Source: Rhizobium phaseoli
Lineage (GTDB): Bacteria; Pseudomonadota; Alphaproteobacteria; Rhizobiales; Rhizobiaceae
DNA: 64,000 nt
Direction: 5' to 3'
Assembly (NCBI RefSeq): GCF_003985125.1
Contig: NZ_ML133580.1
Coordinates: forward strand, 1 to 64,000
Shown: piece after piece, positions 59,812-64,000 of the stretch
Numbering within the stretch: the stretch's first letter is position 1
Layout: each line of letters begins with the position of its first letter
Notes under the pieces: generated by a model
The model's database searches: none
The model's input: only the letters and a program-made list of their open reading frames with translations
What the model was told of the DNA's origin: nothing
Translations under genes and position numbers: made by a program

Positions 59812-60180
59812 TCAGGACAGTCGGGGAGGGGGAGCCTGCGGAGCGGGCCGATCGTCATCCAGGGCGCGGGCAAGCGCCGGGGTGGGATAGGCGAAAACAG
59901 GCTTTGCGCTATCGACGACCATGATGGCCGGCGGCAGCAGCAGGCAGGCGCTGCAAAGCGGCATATGCGCGGCGTTGCCGGTAGAGCAGGGGTCTTTCAA
60001 GGGATCGGCCTTGCCAGCCGCATCAGGCATGTGCGTGACGGTCATCTGATGGTGCATGACGCCGGTTTGGCCAGCAATGGGCGCATTCATCGACACGCAG
60101 GTCGGACAGCCTGCCCAGGCGGACATGGCGCTGTAGACCAACCAGCCGAGAACCATCGTGATGAGGGCGAGCGTGCGCAT
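59812..60180 (-). CDS. Small export-signal protein with Cys/His/Met clusters
   Basis: A 122-residue protein starting with a hydrophobic signal (LALITMVLGWLVYSAMSAWA) followed by GCPTCVSMNAP, HHQMTVTHMPD, DPCSTGNAAHMPLCSAC and a proline-rich C-terminus. Such residue clusters suggest metal binding. No family assigned; a second hydrophobic stretch (LLLPPAIMVV) may insert in the membrane. 77 bases separate it from the DUF305 gene; both are minus strand and may form an operon. Confidence 0.6.
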   Translation of the reverse strand: MRTLALITMVLGWLVYSAMSAWAGCPTCVSMNAPIAGQTGVMHHQMTVTHMPDAAGKADPLKDPCSTGNAAHMPLCSACLLLPPAIMVVDSAKPVFAYPTPALARALDDDRPAPQAPPPRLS

Positions 60181-60239
60181 GTCGTTTCATATAGGGGAAG
60201 GCCGGCGGCAATCCAAGCCGTCAGTCGCGCTCTGGTGTC

Positions 60240-60995
60240 TCACCAGGCGGCGATGACCTTATGCTCGATCCGGTAATCGCGGCTCTCCTCGCCGAGCGGC
60301 GCGACCGGCCATGTCCAGGTGGCTTTTGCCGCCGGCGGCGAAACGCCGTGCAGCAGGTCGGCCTCCTCATGCGTCTTGCCGGTGCGGTCGATGACGGCAT
60401 AGGCGATATCGGTCACCAGGCAATGGCGGCAGGCAAGACCCGAAAGCCCGGCCAAGTGCGCTGCAATCAGCCTTTCCACCGTATCTTCAGGCATGGGTCC
60501 GGTCCCGGCATCGTAGCGCCGTTTCACGCCGCGGCCGATCTGCGACAGGAGATTGGCCGAAACCACGAAATCGAGATAGGGCACGGTGCGCAGGAAGCCG
60601 AGCGGTTCCGGCGCTCTGTCGGCGGCAAGATCGTCATAGCCGGAGAGATCGCGCTCGATCAGCCTGATATTGCGATAGCCCTTGGCCGCAAGCCATAGGC
60701 GCACCGAGGCGAGATGGACGAGATCGACCAGCACGACGGTGTCGAACTCGTGCGCCAGTGCCTCGATCGGCACGTCGCGCAGCAGGCCGGAGCCGAGCAC
60801 GACGGCGGTGCGCTTCTGCCTGAGACCAGCCGCTGCCGCGCGGATCGCGTTCCCACTCATCGTCTCATGTTCGGCCCAATCCCGGGCGCAGCGCCCGGCC
60901 CGTGACCAGAGATTGACGGAATAGCGGATGAACTTTCGATGCGCCTTGCCGGTCAGCGGCCATGTCGCGGCATAGAGAAGCGCTTCAGCGATCAT
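60240..60995 (-). CDS. Protein of unknown function with Rossmann-like region
   Basis: A 251-residue protein from ATG 60995. A Rossmann-like strand-loop-helix AVVLGSGLLRDVPIEALAHE then FDTVVLVDLVHLASVRLWLA suggests nucleotide or SAM binding, as in methyltransferases. The remainder has no recognised motif. It is divergent from hisS (136 bases between starts). A conserved role near hisS is possible but unsupported. Confidence 0.6.
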   Translation of the reverse strand: MIAEALLYAATWPLTGKAHRKFIRYSVNLWSRAGRCARDWAEHETMSGNAIRAAAAGLRQKRTAVVLGSGLLRDVPIEALAHEFDTVVLVDLVHLASVRLWLAAKGYRNIRLIERDLSGYDDLAADRAPEPLGFLRTVPYLDFVVSANLLSQIGRGVKRRYDAGTGPMPEDTVERLIAAHLAGLSGLACRHCLVTDIAYAVIDRTGKTHEEADLLHGVSPPAAKATWTWPVAPLGEESRDYRIEHKVIAAW

Positions 60996-61130
60996 GATGC
61001 ATGTCCCGCGTTTCGGATGGATACCCCGTTCAATCGATTCTGGCAGCGACATCAAGGCCCTTCGCCCTTGCCGCTCCACGCCCGATCGGTTAGGAAACCG
61101 CCACTGTCACAGTCAGCGGAATTCCCGGAA

Positions 61131-62654
61131 ATGAACGACAAGCAGAAGAAACCGCAAAAGCTCAAGGCCCGCCTGCCGCGCGGCTTCGTCGACCGGGTGG
61201 CCGGCGATATCCGCGCCGTCAACGAGATGACGGCAAAGATCCGGGAAGTCTATGAGCATTATGGTTTCGACCCCGTGGAAACGCCGCTGTTCGAATATAC
61301 CGATGCGCTCGGCAAGTTCCTGCCCGACAGCGACCGGCCGAACGAGGGCGTCTTCTCGCTGCAGGACGACGACGAGCAGTGGATGTCGCTGCGTTACGAC
61401 CTGACGGCGCCGCTCGCCCGTCATGTCGCCGAGAATTTCAACGAGATCCAGCTGCCCTATCGCACCTATCGTGCCGGCTACGTCTTCCGCAACGAGAAGC
61501 CGGGCCCCGGCCGCTTCCGCCAGTTTATGCAGTTCGATGCCGATACCGTCGGCGCGCCCGGTGTTCAGGCCGATGCCGAAATGTGCATGATGATGGCCGA
61601 TACGCTTGAAGCCCTCGGCATCAAGCGCGGCGACTATGTCATTCGCGTCAACAACCGCAAGGTTCTGGACGGCGTGATGGAGGCGATCGGTCTCGGTGGC
61701 GACGACAAGGCCGGCCAGCGGCTCAACGTGCTGCGGGCCATCGACAAGCTCGACAAGTTCGGCTCGGAAGGCGTGGCGCTGCTGCTCGGACCCGGCCGCA
61801 AGGATGAATCCGGCGACTTCACCAAGGGCGCCGGCCTCGACCAGGCGCAGATCGACAAGGTGCTGTTCTTCGTCGGCATCAAGGACTATGCCGAAAGTGC
61901 TGCCCGGCTCGCCGAACTCGTTGCCGGAACCTCGAAGGGCGGCGAAGGCGTCGAAGAACTGAATTTCATCGGTGCGCTGGTTGCGAGTGCCGGCTACCAT
62001 TCCGACCGTATCAAGATCGATCCCTCCGTCGTGCGCGGCCTCGAATATTATACCGGCCCGGTCTATGAGGCCGAGCTGAGCTTCGACGTCACCAACGAGA
62101 AGGGCGAGAAGGTCGTCTTCGGTTCGGTCGGCGGCGGCGGCCGTTATGATGGCCTCGTCTCGCGTTTCATGGGCCAGCCGGTTCCGGCGACCGGCTTTTC
62201 GATCGGCGTCTCCCGGCTGATGACGGCTCTGAAGAACCTCGGCAAGCTTGGCGCCAGCGAAGTGATCGAGCCGGTGCTGGTGACCGTCATGGACGGCGAT
62301 GTCGAGGCGATGGGCCGCTATCAGAAGATGACGCAGCAGCTGCGCGCCGCCGGCATCCGCGCCGAGATGTTCCAGGGCAACTGGAAAAAATTCGGCAACC
62401 AGCTGAAATACGCCGATCGCCGCGGCTGCCCCGTCGCCATCATCCAGGGCGGCGACGAACGCGCAACCGGCGTCGTGCAGATCAAGGATCTGATCGAGGG
62501 CAAACGGCTCTCCGGCGAGATCGAGGACAATGCCAGCTGGCGCGAAGCCCGCGTGGCGCAGGAAACGGTGCCGGAGGCCGACCTCGTCGCCAAGGTGAGG
62601 GAGATCCTTGCGGCGCAGGCGGAAGATCGGAAGAGGGCGGGCGATGCGCAATAA
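61131..62654 (+). CDS. hisS: Histidyl-tRNA synthetase, alphaproteobacterial divergent type
   Basis: A 507-residue class II synthetase, longer than E. coli HisRS (about 424). Motif 2 reads YRTYRAGYVFRNEKPGPGRF with RQFMQFDADTVG, and the histidine-specific RGLEYYTGPVYE and GGRYDGLVSRFMG; motif 3 is GFSIGVSRLM. Motif 2 differs from the common YRxGPxFRxERPQxGRxRQFxQ form. A group of alphaproteobacteria uses such a HisRS with tRNA-His lacking the usual G-1. Assignment to that group is by comparison from memory. ATG 61131. Confidence 0.93.
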   Translation: MNDKQKKPQKLKARLPRGFVDRVAGDIRAVNEMTAKIREVYEHYGFDPVETPLFEYTDALGKFLPDSDRPNEGVFSLQDDDEQWMSLRYDLTAPLARHVAENFNEIQLPYRTYRAGYVFRNEKPGPGRFRQFMQFDADTVGAPGVQADAEMCMMMADTLEALGIKRGDYVIRVNNRKVLDGVMEAIGLGGDDKAGQRLNVLRAIDKLDKFGSEGVALLLGPGRKDESGDFTKGAGLDQAQIDKVLFFVGIKDYAESAARLAELVAGTSKGGEGVEELNFIGALVASAGYHSDRIKIDPSVVRGLEYYTGPVYEAELSFDVTNEKGEKVVFGSVGGGGRYDGLVSRFMGQPVPATGFSIGVSRLMTALKNLGKLGASEVIEPVLVTVMDGDVEAMGRYQKMTQQLRAAGIRAEMFQGNWKKFGNQLKYADRRGCPVAIIQGGDERATGVVQIKDLIEGKRLSGEIEDNASWREARVAQETVPEADLVAKVREILAAQAEDRKRAGDAQ

Positions 62655-62655
62655 A

Positions 62656-62807
62656 CCCCTCCCCAACCCCTCCCCACAGGGGGGAGGGGCTTTACTTGGC
62701 GCCGCTGTGCCCAACTCAACATTTGCTTCATCGGAGGTCCTCTCGATTTGGTTCGACGATCGCCGCGAGTTAGTCCCCCCCCCTTGTGGGGAGGGGTTGG
62801 GGAGGGG
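62656..62807. mobile_element. 152-bp element with perfect 20-bp terminal inverted repeats
   Basis: The left end CCCCTCCCCAACCCCTCCCC (62656-62675) is the exact complement of the right end (62788-62807). Each end has a further inner hairpin (CCCCTCCCC with GGGGAGGGG). There is no coding capacity. It lies between hisS and hisZ, starting one base after the hisS stop and ending 21 bases before the hisZ ATG. It resembles a MITE or long palindromic repeat; target-site duplication was not evident. Confidence 0.6.
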
Positions 62808-62828
62808 ACTTTTCCCAGGAGCTACACC

Positions 62829-63950
62829 ATGCCCCTGATCAACCTCCCCGAATTCTCCGCCGAGCTGCTTGCCGAATTTGACGCCCGCAAGGCCGAGCGC
62901 ATCGATACGCCGGTCATTCAGCCGGCCGAGCCGTTTCTCGATATCGCCGGCGAGGATCTGCGCCGCCGTATCTTCATGACCGAGAGCGAAACCGGCGCCA
63001 GCCTTTGCCTGCGTCCCGAATTCACTATCCCCGTCTGTCTGCGCCACATCGAGACGGCGACCGGCACGCCGAAGCGTTACGCCTATCTCGGCGAGGTCTT
63101 CCGCCAGCGCCGCGACGGCGCCAATGAATTCTACCAGGCCGGCATCGAGGATCTCGGCGATATCAACATTCCGAGCGCCGACGCCCGCGCCATCGGCAAT
63201 GCCACCGGCATTCTCGCCCGCCTTCTGCCGGGCCGGCGCCTGGCGGTGACGCTGGGCGACCAGGCGGTATTCGAGGCGGTCGTCCAGGCGCTCGGCCTGC
63301 CGCTCGGCTGGCAGAAGCGGCTGATCCATGCCTTCGGCAACATGACACAACTGGAGGCGCTGCTGGCCGGTCTTGTCAGCCCGCAATTCGTCACCGGGCT
63401 GGACGACGACATCGCCAGGCTTATCGCTGCCGGCGACGAACAGGCGCTGATTGCCCATATCGAGCAGGAAATGCAGGCAACGGGCTATTCGACCAATGCC
63501 AGCCGTTCGCCGCCGGAGATTGCCCGGCGGCTCAAGGAAAAGCTCGTCCTGTCCGAGACGCGTCTCGACGACGCGGCCTTCCATGTGCTGGAACAGTTCC
63601 TGTCGCTGCACGTGCCGCTCGTCAATGCGTCGGCGGCGCTCGCCGGTTTTGCCGATGCCGCCGGCCTGAAGCTCGGCAATGCACTGTCCCGTTTCAACGG
63701 TCGCGTCGGCGCCCTTGCCGATGCCGGCGTCGATCTCTCCTGCCTGGATTATCGCGCCGCCTTCGGACGGCCGCTCGATTATTACACCGGTCTCGTCTTC
63801 GAGGTGACGGCGGAAGGCTCGAGCGCGGTTCTGGCCGGCGGCGGCCGCTTCGATAAGCTCCTGACTTTCCTCGGCGCAACCGACCGCATTCCGGCCGTCG
63901 GCTTTTCCTTCTGGCTCGACCGCATCGAAACCGAAAGGGCAGCCGCATGA
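62829..63950 (+). CDS. hisZ: ATP phosphoribosyltransferase regulatory subunit HisZ
   Basis: A 373-residue HisRS paralogue without aminoacylation function that partners the short form of HisG. Class II-like motif 2 is RYAYLGEVFRQRRDGANEFY then QAGIEDLG, and the remnant of the catalytic site is FGRPLDYYTGLVFEVTAEGS and LAGGGRFDKLL. Allosteric histidine control is its known role. The ATG at 62829 is chosen. Its stop overlaps hisG. Confidence 0.93.
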   Translation: MPLINLPEFSAELLAEFDARKAERIDTPVIQPAEPFLDIAGEDLRRRIFMTESETGASLCLRPEFTIPVCLRHIETATGTPKRYAYLGEVFRQRRDGANEFYQAGIEDLGDINIPSADARAIGNATGILARLLPGRRLAVTLGDQAVFEAVVQALGLPLGWQKRLIHAFGNMTQLEALLAGLVSPQFVTGLDDDIARLIAAGDEQALIAHIEQEMQATGYSTNASRSPPEIARRLKEKLVLSETRLDDAAFHVLEQFLSLHVPLVNASAALAGFADAAGLKLGNALSRFNGRVGALADAGVDLSCLDYRAAFGRPLDYYTGLVFEVTAEGSSAVLAGGGRFDKLLTFLGATDRIPAVGFSFWLDRIETERAAA

Positions 63951-64000
63951 CCATCACCATCGCGCTTCCTTCCAAGGGCCGGATGAAGGACGACGCTTCG
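63947..64000 (+). CDS. hisG: ATP phosphoribosyltransferase catalytic subunit, 5' end only
   Basis: ATG at 63947 overlaps the hisZ stop (ATGA). The 18 visible codons read MTITIALPSKGRMKDDAS, matching the start of HisG (short form, HisZ-dependent). The gene runs off the window. It catalyses the first step of histidine synthesis. Confidence 0.88.
   Translation, partial: MTITIALPSKGRMKDDAS

Noticed and set aside
61113..63611. Very long minus-strand open frame of over 800 codons opposite hisS and hisZ
   Set aside because: Shadow of two well-supported plus-strand genes and the repeat between them; no motif.
1..64000. CRISPR array
   Set aside because: No series of regularly spaced direct repeats was seen; repeats present are single palindromes.

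Overview
The window looks like a chromosomal segment of a Rhizobium-type alphaproteobacterium (R. leguminosarum / R. etli group). The indications are GC-rich coding sequence, a plant-type glutamate-cysteine ligase, an LpxQ-like lipid A oxidase, the hisS-hisZ-hisG order, LysR regulators, and several copies of palindromic intergenic repeats of the rhizobial kind. Species assignment is inference; no ribosomal RNA gene is present.

Left flank (1-5.8 kb): the tail of an IS481-type transposase at the edge, two palindromic repeats, gluconokinase, a convergent D-amino-acid dehydrogenase-like flavoprotein, a type III polyketide synthase coupled to an isoprenylcysteine methyltransferase-like membrane protein, then a TPR protein followed by an ECF sigma factor and a membrane anti-sigma factor.

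Surface-polysaccharide island (about 5.9-28.7 kb): visibly more AT-rich than its flanks. It holds a beta-propeller protein, a polytopic glycosyltransferase-like protein, relics of GDP-fucose genes, and a WbpB-WbpD-WbpE-like trio for a 2,3-diamino-2,3-dideoxy uronic acid. These are followed by a Wzx flippase, a HisH/HisF/WbpG-like trio expected to convert an N-acetyl group to an acetamidino group, and a Wzy polymerase. After that come a broken glycosyltransferase, an acyltransferase, a methyltransferase, a 4-ketoreductase-like SDR, two glycosyltransferases, a Wzz-like chain-length protein, a WbpM-type 4,6-dehydratase and an intact gmd-fcl pair. Together these resemble the chemical toolkit of Pseudomonas aeruginosa O5-type O-antigen (acetamidino uronic acid plus a 6-deoxy-HexNAc) with GDP-fucose synthesis added. 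No dedicated UDP-GlcNAc 6-dehydrogenase or 2-epimerase lies in the window. This cassette is the most interesting system here.

Right flank (28.7-64 kb): ordinary core-type genes. tRNA-Gln(CTG), an exopolyphosphatase with a long basic N-terminal extension, rlmE, a VOC protein, a DHA2 exporter, a Tat-exported metallo-hydrolase, guaB, regulators with neighbouring enzymes, a DUF1127 protein beside an LsrB/VtlR-like LysR regulator, a DUF937 protein, gshA, rsmE, a PiT phosphate transporter, a NUDIX hydrolase, a LysR regulator divergent from glcDEF, an LpxQ-like barrel, two L,D-transpeptidases, tag, a HAD phosphatase, an aldo-keto reductase, two small export-signal proteins with possible metal ligands, and hisS-hisZ-hisG(partial). 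A 152-bp element with perfect 20-bp inverted ends sits between hisS and hisZ.

All calls rest on reading the sequence. Family assignments come from recognised motifs, not from searches.
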